Origin: an uncultured Verrucomicrobiota bacterium
GTDB taxonomy: Bacteria > Verrucomicrobiota > Verrucomicrobiia > Opitutales > Seribacteraceae
Reading direction: 5' to 3'
Length of the DNA stretch: 64,000 nucleotides
Assembly: GCA_902618175.1 (NCBI GenBank)
Contig: CACMZN010000001.1
Span: 59,055 to 123,054 of the forward strand
Below the pieces are notes generated by a model. The model saw nothing but the letters and a program-made list of their open reading frames with translations, was not told the origin of the DNA and made no database searches. Of this stretch, positions 41,346-52,000 are shown piece after piece. Within the stretch, counting starts at the first letter, position 1, and each line of letters begins with the position of its first letter. Both the position numbers and the translations under genes were made by a program.

Positions 41346-42205
41346 TCTTTCCACTCCCATTTTTTTCGAAATGCAGAACCTTTCTCCAAATATTCTTTTA
41401 GTTTTTCCCACTTTCCTTGTTCTAGGTAGGATTTGGCTTCTTGGATCGAATGCATCCATTTCTCCAGAGTCTTAGCCAACTGGGATTGATTCATCTTCAT
41501 GATTTGACACCAAAGATCAGAGTCTCCCTGGGCGATTCGAGTAGCATCTCCAAAACCTTGCCCCGCCATCTTGTTCCAACTTGTCGGCAGGTGGCTGAGG
41601 AATTCCGCCATTGATGATGCGATGAGATGAGGAAAATGGCTGAAGTTTGCTACGATCTCATCATGTTCTTCAGGGGATTGCAAAAACACCTTCATACCCA
41701 AGTCCGCCCAAAATCGACTTATTTTCTCAACATCGAATGGATTTGAGCTCGACAAAGGTGTGACTATGCAAGGTCGATCTTCAAACAAATGACCCGTTGC
41801 AAAATCCATTCCGGACTTCTCGGATCCTGCCATAGGGTGGGATCCTATGAAGTTACTAGAATTTCCTTGTCCCTGCTCCTGCGCGGTTCGGCAGATGGAT
41901 CCCTTTACACTTCCAACATCCGTCACCAAGGTTTTTTCTCCGCATAAAGAAAGAATTTCGAGGATGTAATTCGCTATGCTTTCAACGGGAGTGCATACTA
42001 CGACTAGATCACTTCCTTCAACTGCTTCGGCGATTGCCCAATGGGCAGAGTCACACCAATTCTTCTTCAAGCAAATGGCCAAGGTTTCCTTTCTTCTAGC
42101 CCAGACTCTAACCTCTACGCCACAAAGCCTCTGCTTACAAGCCATTGCCAAAGAAGCCCCGAGGAGTCCGGGTCCTATGATTGCAACTTGCTTAAAACAT
42201 TGCAT
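41342..42205 (-). CDS. tyrA: Prephenate dehydrogenase
   Basis: VAIIGPGLLGASLAMACKQR, DVGSVKGSICRTAQ, GSHPMAGSEKSGMDFA. Confidence 0.92.
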   Translation of the reverse strand: MQCFKQVAIIGPGLLGASLAMACKQRLCGVEVRVWARRKETLAICLKKNWCDSAHWAIAEAVEGSDLVVVCTPVESIANYILEILSLCGEKTLVTDVGSVKGSICRTAQEQGQGNSSNFIGSHPMAGSEKSGMDFATGHLFEDRPCIVTPLSSSNPFDVEKISRFWADLGMKVFLQSPEEHDEIVANFSHFPHLIASSMAEFLSHLPTSWNKMAGQGFGDATRIAQGDSDLWCQIMKMNQSQLAKTLEKWMHSIQEAKSYLEQGKWEKLKEYLEKGSAFRKKWEWKE

Positions 42206-42267
42206 GTGAAAGGACAGGAAAGGATTTGTTTTTGATTTTTTGAAATGGTTCGATTATTCATCCATTC

Positions 42268-42441
42268 ATGACAAAGGTCTCCAAAGAGCAAGACTCAAAC
42301 AATCTGGATTGGGGTAATCCTCCTGCTCCCATTACGCCTGAAAACAAAAGAAAAGTATTCCGAGCTCAACTCATACTAGGAGTTTTTACGCTGCTTGGGA
42401 TTCTTGTTCCTGGTTTGATGTTTTGGTTTTTACGAAGATGA
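42268..42441 (+). CDS. Small single-TM protein (57 aa)
   Basis: MTKVSKEQDSNNLDWGNPPAPITPENKRKVFRAQLILGVFTLLGILVPGLMFWFLRR; below the ORF track length cutoff. Confidence 0.5.
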   Translation: MTKVSKEQDSNNLDWGNPPAPITPENKRKVFRAQLILGVFTLLGILVPGLMFWFLRR

Positions 42442-42728
42442 GAAACAAAAAGAGTTCTTTCCTTGTCCGAAAGAAGAGCAAGCACCATAATACAAGTATG
42501 ACGCCATTTTCATCTTCAGACTCAGAATCTGGTCGCCTGGATGTAATTCTTGTCCTGGGAATTGTCTCGTTGGGCGTCTTGCTTTGCATACCGATATGCA
42601 ACACTCTTCTGCACGAACGAAATTCCCATCAACCTCTTGAATTGGATTCCAAGGTGCACAAAAGTGAAAAGTTCGACAAGGAAGGAAACTTCACTGAAAT
42701 TGAAGAACCATCCCTTCCCTTGGATTAA
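42423..42728 (+). CDS. Small membrane protein, unknown function
   Basis: 101 aa with one TM segment, overlaps the preceding small ORF. Confidence 0.45.
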   Translation: MVFTKMRNKKSSFLVRKKSKHHNTSMTPFSSSDSESGRLDVILVLGIVSLGVLLCIPICNTLLHERNSHQPLELDSKVHKSEKFDKEGNFTEIEEPSLPLD

Positions 42729-42746
42729 ATCTTTCAAACTCAAGCT

Positions 42747-43412
42747 TTGGAAATCAATCGAAAGGCCCTCATCGGTTTAGCGGTAATCATATTTTCTTTG
42801 TTTGCCGTTTTATTTCTGGCTTACGAAATAATCGGTTCAGGAGGGCAAGAATTTCTATTCGAAATATGGACTTCATTGAAAGTTACACTGCTTAACAACG
42901 GGTTATGGCTTTTTGCTTCAATTGCTGTCCTTCCCGGGTTCATACTACCCGTCGCTCCCTTACTTACACTGGCTGGTCTTTGGGCAGAAGAACATGGCCC
43001 ATGGACAGCTTGTTTGTACAGTTGCTCAGCCCTTAGCCTCAATCTCAGTTGGACCTATTGGCTTGCCCGAGGTCCGGGACGGAAGGTAATTCTAAATCTG
43101 CTCAAGCAGACTCGACACCAGCTCCCTGCCAAAGTTCCGGTAAATTTGTTGCAATGGGCTATTGTTCTGAGGCTTACTCCAGGAATGCCTTTCGTCTTCT
43201 CGAATTATGGACTAGGAATCCTTCGTATGCCCTTCCATTCCTATTTACTCGTATCCATTCCGATAATCTGTATTACGGGCTGCGGCTACATACTTGCATT
43301 CGCCGGGATATTCGGCGGCAATTGGACTTATTCATGGGCTGGGTTGAGCCTGATCATCATCATGGTGATAATTGGCCGCATCCTTCTGAAAGGAAAAAGA
43401 AATGCAAACTGA
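42747..43412 (+). CDS. VTT (TVP38/TMEM64, DedA-like) membrane protein
   Basis: LPGFILPVAPLLTLAGLWAEEHGPWTACLYSCSALSLNLSWTYWLARGPGRK. Confidence 0.7.
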   Translation: MEINRKALIGLAVIIFSLFAVLFLAYEIIGSGGQEFLFEIWTSLKVTLLNNGLWLFASIAVLPGFILPVAPLLTLAGLWAEEHGPWTACLYSCSALSLNLSWTYWLARGPGRKVILNLLKQTRHQLPAKVPVNLLQWAIVLRLTPGMPFVFSNYGLGILRMPFHSYLLVSIPIICITGCGYILAFAGIFGGNWTYSWAGLSLIIIMVIIGRILLKGKRNAN

Positions 43413-44619
43413 GCTTTTCCGACAGCATCAGGAAGATGGACAAGTACATTCCGTTTCCGAAATCACCAAAGAAATTAGGAAATCCCTCGAATGCAAGTAT
43501 CTTCAAGTTTGGATTCGCGGAGAAATTTCTAATCTACGAGCTCTTTCCAGCGGACATCGTTATTTTTTGCTGAAGGATGCTACTGCTCAAATGAAGGCGG
43601 TCTTATTTCGAGGTGATGCTCATGGATTGTCTTATCTGCCCGAAGAAGGAGACGAGTGCTTGGCATTTGGAGACATAACCGTCTATGAACCAAGAGGGGA
43701 ATATCAACTGCGTGTTCGTCATCTCATGCAAGATGGTTTGGGGAATCTAAGAATGCAGTTTGAGAGGTTGAAGGAGAAACTGTTGAAGGAAGGGCTTTTT
43801 GACCAGGAGAGGAAACGTTCACTTCCCATTATGGCAAAAAAAATCGCACTCGTCACCTCTCTTGGAGGAGCTGTACTGCACGACTTCATTACCATACTGA
43901 AGAGGCGAGGATGGAAAGGAGAAGTTCTTATTTTTGGTTCCAGCGTTCAGGGCAAGGAAGCCCCTCTTGATCTGATCAGAGCCTTGTCCAAAGCCCAATC
44001 CTTCCCTGAAGTTGAACTCATTGTCTTGGCAAGGGGTGGTGGTTCCATTGAAGACCTTTGGGCATTCAATGATGAGAGGTTGATTCGATTCTTAGCTGAA
44101 TGTCCGAAGCCTACAATTTCAGCGATCGGCCACCAGACTGACTTTACATTATCTGATTTCGTAGCCGATTTTCGCTCTGAAACTCCGTCCGCTGCCGCGG
44201 AATGGATAAGCTCTCAATTCATTCGCGTAAGCGAACGGCTCGAAAATCTCAAAAAGCAAATCCATGAACTTCCCAAAAAAGCAATAGCCGTGAGTTTTGA
44301 CCGCCTAAAACTTTGTGAGGCTCGCTTAGCTGCCTCTTCTCCTCTAGCTCTGATGCAGCGACAAAATCAATTTTTGGATGATCTGGAAACCCGAATTCAA
44401 TCTACGACCAGAAACCGATTGGAACGAGCCTCCGACAGCCTACAATTTCTCGACAAGAGGCTTCAAGGTTGCAGTTTGGAATCTTCCTTGCTCAAAGGAT
44501 TCTCTTATTTCAAAGACGAGAAGGGAAGGATCATCGATTCTGCCAAGAAGCTGGCGGATGGACAAAAAGTATCTGCGCAGTTTAAAGATGGAGTCCGAAA
44601 CATGAAGGTTGAGAAATAA
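43402..44619 (+). CDS. xseA: Exodeoxyribonuclease VII large subunit
   Basis: WIRGEISNLRALSSGHRYFLLKDATAQMKAVLFRG, ARGGGSIEDLWAFNDERL, GHQTDFTLSDFVADFRSETPSAAAE. Confidence 0.96.
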   Translation: MQTELFRQHQEDGQVHSVSEITKEIRKSLECKYLQVWIRGEISNLRALSSGHRYFLLKDATAQMKAVLFRGDAHGLSYLPEEGDECLAFGDITVYEPRGEYQLRVRHLMQDGLGNLRMQFERLKEKLLKEGLFDQERKRSLPIMAKKIALVTSLGGAVLHDFITILKRRGWKGEVLIFGSSVQGKEAPLDLIRALSKAQSFPEVELIVLARGGGSIEDLWAFNDERLIRFLAECPKPTISAIGHQTDFTLSDFVADFRSETPSAAAEWISSQFIRVSERLENLKKQIHELPKKAIAVSFDRLKLCEARLAASSPLALMQRQNQFLDDLETRIQSTTRNRLERASDSLQFLDKRLQGCSLESSLLKGFSYFKDEKGRIIDSAKKLADGQKVSAQFKDGVRNMKVEK

Positions 44620-44644
44620 ATCCGGATTATGCATAGTCTTAACA

Positions 44645-45520
44645 TCAAATGGATCTTTCTGAAAAAAGACCAACTTTCTGAAAGCCAACTTTTTCGTAAA
44701 GATTGCCTTCCTTTTGATAATCACTGAACAAGACGCATTTTCCATATCCTCGTGCAGCTGCCAATGAAACCAGTCGAGTGACCATTTCTCGACCGATGCC
44801 CTCATTGCGACATTCCGGCTCTACGTAAATCATGTTGATTACTTGCATGTGAGGAGTGGATCGTCCAAGTGCCCCCATGGCGCAGGCAACACCTTGGTTG
44901 TTTCGAAGAAGAAACAAATTTTTTTTATTCATCAATTCCCTTGCCAGGTAAACTAAGGTCGAAGCTTCCAAGGGTGGATTTGCTTCCGAAGCAAAATTCT
45001 TGGCCCATAAGCGAGCTCTTGGCCAATCCGAATGATTTACCTCTCCAAGACTGAAGTGCTCAGATAAAACAAATTTAGTAGGGGAGGATTCGTAAATGAA
45101 GAATTCCTTTTTCGAGCCCCGTTTTCCCTTTTTCTTTCCCATCCAGTTGTGGAAGAATCTGTCGCTGGAGTCACTTGGTCCAATCACACCTTTCAACTGC
45201 CAACCCTTTCTCTTTCCAAATTGAACGAGATGATCAACCAAATGATTCTTTCCAGTCGAAACCAGAAGATAGGAAGAAGGAGTAAAAACGGCGCTCAGAC
45301 TAATTTCATGCTTTTCGAAAACATTCCCACCCCAAATCCAAGAGCCTTTACTCATGTGCAATCTGAGAACTTCCCAGAAGAGATTGTTGTTCGCTTCATC
45401 CTTCAGCCAAAAGGAATCCGACCTTTTACAAAAGGAAGTCAAACTATTGTAACTCTGGACGCGGGCACACATTCTTTTCAACAAATCAAAAAAAGAAAGT
45501 GCTTCCGTATCTTCGATCAA
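44645..45520 (-). CDS. GNAT family N-acetyltransferase
   Basis: [56 protein letters not shown]. Confidence 0.85.
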   Translation of the reverse strand: MIEDTEALSFFDLLKRMCARVQSYNSLTSFCKRSDSFWLKDEANNNLFWEVLRLHMSKGSWIWGGNVFEKHEISLSAVFTPSSYLLVSTGKNHLVDHLVQFGKRKGWQLKGVIGPSDSSDRFFHNWMGKKKGKRGSKKEFFIYESSPTKFVLSEHFSLGEVNHSDWPRARLWAKNFASEANPPLEASTLVYLARELMNKKNLFLLRNNQGVACAMGALGRSTPHMQVINMIYVEPECRNEGIGREMVTRLVSLAAARGYGKCVLFSDYQKEGNLYEKVGFQKVGLFSERSI

Positions 45521-45529
45521 TCAAGCAAT

Positions 45530-46732
45530 ATGTCTTCGATGCACAAGGACTCGTCAAACAACCGGTACAAGCAAAGAGGTGTTTCTTCGAGCAAAGAGGA
45601 GATACACAAAGTCGTAGATCGCATGGATCAAGGCCTCTTCCCGGGTGCATTTTGCAAAATTACCCCCGACTTGCTCACAGGAAATCCAAATCTTTGCAAC
45701 GTCATTCACTCGGACGGTTCCGGAACGAAGTCGATTCTTGGTTACCTTTGGTATCGAGAAACAGGTGACGTCAACGTATTCAGAGGAATCGCACAAGATA
45801 GCATTGTCATGAATTTAGATGATTTGGCATGCGTCGGAGTATGGGACCGTGTAGTGGTTTCGAGTACGGTGAATCGAAACGCAAGAAATTTCCCTGGAGA
45901 AGCCTTGGCAGCCCTTATCGAAGGAACTGAATCCTTTCTCGAAAGCTTGAGAAACCTTGGGATTTCGGTCGAAAGCGGAGGTGGCGAGACTGCAGACGTC
46001 GGTGATTTGACAGGAACTGTGGCAGTAGATTCCTGTGCCGTGGCAATCCCTTCGAGGAATGAAATCATTGACAACGCCAACATTTGTCCAGGACTTGCAA
46101 TTGTCGGATTTTCCTCCAGCGGACAGAGTGCTTATGAGAATTTTGAAAACAGTGGAATAGGCAGCAATGGTCTGACCAGCGCGAGACATGATCTTCTTTC
46201 GAAATATTATTTGGAAAAGTTTCCTGAAACTCATGACTCGACGACAATGGAAAAATACCTGTATTGCGGTTCCTACCGCTTGAAGGATTCACTTCCCGAG
46301 TCCAATCTTCTCATTGGGGAAGCTCTTCTCAGTCCAACCCGCACTTATCTTCCTCTGGCCAAGGCCATGATGAATGAAAAAGGTGATGCCGTTCGGGGAC
46401 TTGTTCATTGTTCCGGTGGTGGGCAAACCAAGTGTCTTCGTTTTGGGTCACGCGTACATCATATCAAGGACAATCTTTTTACACCTCCTGCCATCTTTAG
46501 GGAAATTCAGCGAGTTTCAGGAACCACCGATCAAGAAATGCACCAGGTTTACAATATGGGACATCGATTTGAGGCATTTTGCGAACCTCGTGCAATTGAT
46601 GATTTGATCCAAATTTCAAAACAATTTGAGATCAATGCTCAAGTCATTGGAAGAACCGAAGCATCCCTTGAACCCGACGGCTCGAACCACTTATCCATCA
46701 CGCTTCCGAACAAAGAGCTTCACTATCCGTAG
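45530..46732 (+). CDS. purM: Phosphoribosylformylglycinamidine cyclo-ligase (AIR synthase)
   Basis: [75 protein letters not shown] at 45530. Confidence 0.88.
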   Translation: MSSMHKDSSNNRYKQRGVSSSKEEIHKVVDRMDQGLFPGAFCKITPDLLTGNPNLCNVIHSDGSGTKSILGYLWYRETGDVNVFRGIAQDSIVMNLDDLACVGVWDRVVVSSTVNRNARNFPGEALAALIEGTESFLESLRNLGISVESGGGETADVGDLTGTVAVDSCAVAIPSRNEIIDNANICPGLAIVGFSSSGQSAYENFENSGIGSNGLTSARHDLLSKYYLEKFPETHDSTTMEKYLYCGSYRLKDSLPESNLLIGEALLSPTRTYLPLAKAMMNEKGDAVRGLVHCSGGGQTKCLRFGSRVHHIKDNLFTPPAIFREIQRVSGTTDQEMHQVYNMGHRFEAFCEPRAIDDLIQISKQFEINAQVIGRTEASLEPDGSNHLSITLPNKELHYP

Positions 46733-46745
46733 TGCAGAAGAAAGA

Positions 46746-47573
46746 ATGGAAGAACTAACTGAAGTTGTTTGTGATGCAGCAAAGAAGCTGAAAAAGAATT
46801 GGCAGTCATGCTCTCCATCCCTTGCCATAATCTGTGGTTCGGGTTGGGGAAGCATCGCTGATGTATTTGTCCAAAAAAATTTCATGGGATATTCCGAGAT
46901 TCCTGGCATGAGTAAGACCACCGTAGCCGGGCATGCCGGAAAACTTTTTCTGTGTGGTTTTCAAAATTCAGAATTTTTGATCTTTCAAGGAAGAAAGCAT
47001 TTTTACGAGGGTGAAGGATGGGCTCCAGTTGTCTTTCCCGTCTTATTGGCAAAAAAATTGGGGGTGAAATCAATACTGCTGACTAATGCAGCAGGGGGAA
47101 TTTCGAATCATCTTGAAGTTTCCGACCTCATGGTAATTGAGGATCATATGAATTTCATGCCTGGAAATCCTTTGATTGGACCGATTCTGCATCAGGATTC
47201 CCCTCGATTTCCTGATCAATCAAAAATCTACGATTCGCATCTGAGGAAAATCATTGTACAAGCCGCAAAAGATTGTGGAACTACTCTTCGCCATGGGATT
47301 TATCTTGCCCTCTCTGGTCCAGCCTTCGAAACACCCGCGGAAATTTCGGCCTTTGCCAAACTGGGTGCTGATGCAGTAGGTATGTCCACCGTTCCGGAAG
47401 CAATGGTTGCAAATTCTCTGGGAATGAAAGTTCTTGGTCTATCTTGTATCAGTAATCTCGCCGCTGGCATCAATATGGATTCCTTAAGTCATGAAGATGT
47501 CGTTAGGGCTTCGCAAAAAGCTCTTCCCAAAATGAGATCCATAATTCTTCGTTTTCTGCACTTATTCTTTTGA
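46746..47573 (+). CDS. Purine nucleoside phosphorylase
   Basis: LAIICGSGWGSIADVF, GRKHFYEGEGW, LTNAAGGIS, GPAFETPAEISAFAKLGADAVGMSTVPEAM. Confidence 0.93.
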   Translation: MEELTEVVCDAAKKLKKNWQSCSPSLAIICGSGWGSIADVFVQKNFMGYSEIPGMSKTTVAGHAGKLFLCGFQNSEFLIFQGRKHFYEGEGWAPVVFPVLLAKKLGVKSILLTNAAGGISNHLEVSDLMVIEDHMNFMPGNPLIGPILHQDSPRFPDQSKIYDSHLRKIIVQAAKDCGTTLRHGIYLALSGPAFETPAEISAFAKLGADAVGMSTVPEAMVANSLGMKVLGLSCISNLAAGINMDSLSHEDVVRASQKALPKMRSIILRFLHLFF

Positions 47574-47606
47574 TTTTGCCTTTTTTTCTCGTTCGACTTT
47601 TCGCTC

Positions 47607-48050
47607 ATGATGTGGGAAAAAAGAAAGATGAATCATCATGTTTTGGAGGAAGGGAATATCCTAGCTCTCGATTTCACAAAGCTTGCTAAAGTCGCTGAAT
47701 GCGGAGAAAACTTAATTCCTGCAGTCGCTCAGGATTATGACACAGGTGAGGTTTTGATTGTTGGCTATGCTAATGAACAGGCAATCAATACCTCGAGAGA
47801 GCAAAAGATGGCTACTTTCTGGAGTACCAGTCGCAATGAATTGTGGATCAAGGGCAAGACTTCAGGTGATTTTTTGGAAATTATGGAAATCGCCGTGAAC
47901 TGTGAACAAAATTCCATCCTTTATCGAGTCCGACCCAAAGGGAAAGGAGCGTGCCACACCAAGAGTCAAACGGGAAAGAGCCGAGCAGGATGTTACTATC
48001 GTAAGATTGAGGAAAGCGGCAAACTCAGTTTCAAGGCTGGTCTGAAATGA
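47607..48050 (+). CDS. hisI: Phosphoribosyl-AMP cyclohydrolase
   Basis: IPAVAQDYDTGEVLIVGYANEQAI, FWSTSRNELWIKGKTSGDF, CHTKSQTGKSRAGCYYR. Confidence 0.93.
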   Translation: MMWEKRKMNHHVLEEGNILALDFTKLAKVAECGENLIPAVAQDYDTGEVLIVGYANEQAINTSREQKMATFWSTSRNELWIKGKTSGDFLEIMEIAVNCEQNSILYRVRPKGKGACHTKSQTGKSRAGCYYRKIEESGKLSFKAGLK

Positions 48051-48124
48051 AAAATGAAAAGATGTATTACCTCAGAAACTTGGTCTTGAAGCTACCTTTA
48101 ATCTACAACTCAAAATTCATCCAA

Positions 48125-48964
48125 TTAAGGAACAACTACTGAACTTGGCTGAGGAAGTTTTGCCCTCTCCGAAACTATTTTAAAAGGAGGAGTTCCATAC
48201 CCCAAAATTCTTTCGAGAGGTCTGAATCTTTCCACCATGGGTACGACATTTACCAGTTTTCTTCTGGTAGTTAGAAAATAAATTCCTCTTTGCTTGTCAG
48301 ACAGGTGAAAATTTTGAGCCGTTGCTTCTTTGTATTTGCCGTTCATCAAGCGATATCCGATCATTCGAACCTTGGACTGTCCGGGGAAATCTCGAGAATG
48401 GAAAATTTGGCTTTTGCCCGAAGAGAGAGTTGCTTTCTTGTCACCAACTGCCAGGTACAGGGTCTCCTTAAGTTGGGAAATCAACTTGAAAGATCCCCAA
48501 GGCACGACCTCCTCTCCAAAAGGTATGGAAAAAGTTTGATATGAATCCCCCTCTTTTCCGGGAGTGAAAATTAAAATGAACTGCTGAACCTCACCTTCTT
48601 GGGAAGAAAATTCAAATTCAGCGAAAGAATGCATCGCCGATGCCTCGGTCTTATCTTCCATTAAATCGATTTCCAAATCGGTGTAATTTCGCTGCTGCCG
48701 CAAGTCGATTTTGCTGTTCCCGTAGAATGCGCAGGTCTGCGAAAGAGCGCTCGATCCAACGCGCAATCTGACCTTGGAAGAATTGGTTTCGTCAAAATTT
48801 CCCCAAGGCGCATAAGTTAAAGTCCGGGTCGTTGGCTTTCCCCAGAAAATCGCAGAAAACAAAGCTGTGGGACGGGGCATCTCGTTCCGTTGGGTTTGAG
48901 ACTGCACGAAATTACTTTGATAAAGGATCGGAAATAGCAAAAGAAAAAAAGTTTTTGAATGCAT
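48125..48964 (-). CDS. Exported hypothetical protein
   Basis: 279-aa ORF with N-terminal signal-like sequence. Confidence 0.6.
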   Translation of the reverse strand: MHSKTFFLLLFPILYQSNFVQSQTQRNEMPRPTALFSAIFWGKPTTRTLTYAPWGNFDETNSSKVRLRVGSSALSQTCAFYGNSKIDLRQQRNYTDLEIDLMEDKTEASAMHSFAEFEFSSQEGEVQQFILIFTPGKEGDSYQTFSIPFGEEVVPWGSFKLISQLKETLYLAVGDKKATLSSGKSQIFHSRDFPGQSKVRMIGYRLMNGKYKEATAQNFHLSDKQRGIYFLTTRRKLVNVVPMVERFRPLERILGYGTPPFKIVSERAKLPQPSSVVVP

Positions 48965-49014
48965 GGTGACGAAGACTGATCTATAGACGGCTCAATTTAC
49001 AAGAAGGAACTAAA

Positions 49015-52000
49015 TCAAACGTCTTTGGCATTGAGCCAACGAAATTTTATGATCTTAAAATCCCGTCCGAATCTTTGATTTATACCCATTCTTGAAATTG
49101 TGACCGCAGAATTGGAAACGTCTTCTTCATCCGGGTCCTTGTTCAAGCCAAGATCCGATTCCAAACCATCTGCAAAAGTGGGGTTGTCTGAAGCCAAATC
49201 GGGGTATGCGCCTATCTTTTGAGAAGTGGTCCCATCCCGTTCGCGTTCCACGCTGTTCTGATTCAAATCCACCCAGTGCTCATCTATGTCAGGATCCCAG
49301 TACCCGTTGAAATTTCGGTCCTCGAAAGGTTCGTGGGGTCTATGATGGGGATTGTCCAAATCAGCCTTAAGGAAATCAGGAACTCTTTGCACAGTAAGCT
49401 CAATCCATGCTTTGGTGGAAGTTTCAGAGTCTCTTTTTTTCTTGTTTTCACCCATCACCCGAATGATGAAGGTATCGGAGCGGGCAGCTGTAACTGGTAC
49501 TAAAGGACTTAATAAGTCCGACTGCATGACCCAGCCAGGGGTGTTGGCACCAGATGCCACATTCTCTACTGCAAGAAGATTTTCCGGAGCTTCCCCATAA
49601 TAAAAGGTGTCTTCAAAATTTGTGAAGTGATACTTGAAACTATTTAGGCTTCCGTCAGGCATCAAAATTTTTCCAACAGGAGGGGACGGATTTTCATATT
49701 TAACTTCATAAAATCCTTTTCCCCACTTTTGAGGAGTTACAAAAAAACTATTTGGTTTGGATGGATCTATGTCCATGGGATCCCAATGGGCTTGGGCAAT
49801 AAGAGGATAGGTCAGGTAATCCGAGAACTTGCGAAGATTTCCGCTGGAACTGTCGTATCCGTTGTAGCTTTTTAGAGATTTGGAAAAGGCATGAATTCCG
49901 AATCTAGACGAATTGAAATTCATTTCAGACGCAAGAGGCCAAGGACTTTCAGTTATGAATATTCCACTGAATCGTTCATTTGGAACGCTCGGAATAGAGG
50001 GATTGTAAGCAAAAGTAAGATCATTGTTGGAGAATTCGCCTGCATTAATCCCAGCATCTGAGATTGCTGCTTGCACAGCTCCCCGTAATCCAAGAACCGA
50101 ACTGCGGTTTTCAGCTCGTTCTTTAGAATCCCACTCAGAAAAAGGAAATCCAAGCAGATTAACCGTATTCCCCTGAATTCTTCGGTTGACGAAATCAGCA
50201 TAGGACAGAAAAGGTCCACGCAGCTTGATTTGCTCGACCATCTTATGAGCGAGAAGAGAAATCTCATCATCAGAAAGCTTTCTTAATTTATTCCAAGAAT
50301 TTTCTCCGGGATATTCAAGAAATCTGGGAACGGGAGTTTCCTCTTTGGAGACGGTTGCACCCGAAACCGGTAGTCCACGAAGAGAAGCCAATTGACTTGC
50401 CCATGCATCCACTGAAGTCGAATTGACGTTAAAAGCACCGTTTAGAAGCAAATCCGCCGCCAAGGTCTGATATCGAAAATCGGAATCACTTCCTGATGAA
50501 GCGAGTGCGGGTTGCAGGCTTGAGTAGGAGGTTGATTTCCACTCGGCTTCACGATAATAGGGAATAAGTCTAGTATTTCGAAAAGGGAGGTACCGGTCTC
50601 CGAAATCGAATGCTGAGGCATCCTTCATTTCCCACGCTTCGTCATTTATTCCCAAACCCGACAGGAAGTATCCGTCAAGCAGACTGTTGTTTGCATAGAG
50701 ACTGTGGTCAAGAGTTACGTTCTGATGATCATATTTTACGAATTTATCCCTGATGGGATCGTCATAACTTACCATTCTCTCCGGTAACCATGGAAAAGGA
50801 TTATACCGGAAACCTGCATTTTGAAGTGTGGTTGCTACACTAATATTTTCTGGAATATTCATCCCGGGAAAGATTGGCTGCATTTGGAACGCTTTCATTT
50901 TTCCCCAAGTTCTATATCGAGAAACTTGAGGAGAGGCGTATGAATTACCCAAGACATAACTCGGTCCATGAGCGTAGTTGTTCAAATTTGCATGCCGAAA
51001 CTGGAGCATCGAAAGCATTGGAGAAGTGGGCATCTCAAACAAAATTGCCCGATCCTCTCCAAGCATTTCTCCCAATTCATCATATTCATGAAAAAAACCG
51101 ATGCTGTTGTTTGGTATGCTCACTCTGGGAACCACTGCATTTATCGAAAGATCTAAACCGCTGAGGTATGGATTGAGCTGGGTAAAACTTGAAAGATCCA
51201 AAACAACGTCGTCATCCAATTCAGGCAGGGTAAAAAATTCTAGATATGACCCAATGACCCATGATTGAGTTCCCACTTGAAAACTTCCATTCCCAAATTC
51301 ATCGTCATCAAAGGGTTTCGATTCCAATCCGTAGGCATTCATCGAAGAAAATTCTTCAACTTCCCAATTATCCCCATATCCCTCTTGGTTTCCATGAATG
51401 AGAGCTCGGACGTTGAATTGCTCGAGAACCACTTTATCTGCGTCGCCGGGGAGCTTGAATCGTATCCGAAAACCTTGTCCGGATAAATTGGATCCATTGG
51501 ATAAAAAGAGATCGTCACATCGGGCGAAATCGCACAATCCGCTGCCTATTTCGATTTTGAATTCCTTGTTGATTTTAGTGACTATCTTACGACTTTCCGG
51601 ACTGACTCCGTCAGGATTCTCTGAATAAACGGTGATTCCCTTGGGATTGACAAGATTACTGACTTGCAACCTTTGACCCATGGCATCGTAGGCTTCTTTG
51701 GCATTTGGATGAACTCCTCTAAACCCCCAACACCAAAACCGAATGGTCAGGGGATCTTCTGCAGCTAGGTTATTGAAATTTCCAGACAGACAAACAAACG
51801 GAGTGTCTTCGCTGCCTGAAGTAAGCTCATCTAATTCTACTTGCACAAATGCGGATCCCGGGTACTGGGGAAGTGGAGACCAGGTGAAGGAAGGGTTTCC
51901 GGAAGCACTGACCGTGAAATGAGCTTTTTCTCCGGGTTCCAATTCAATGTTTTCAATCCTTAGCAGCAAATGTCGATCGCCATTGACGCCTTGAAACTCG

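Noticed and set aside
45149-45529. N-terminal extension of the purM ORF in the ORF track
   Set aside because: Antisense to the acetyltransferase gene; purM homology begins near ATG 45530.
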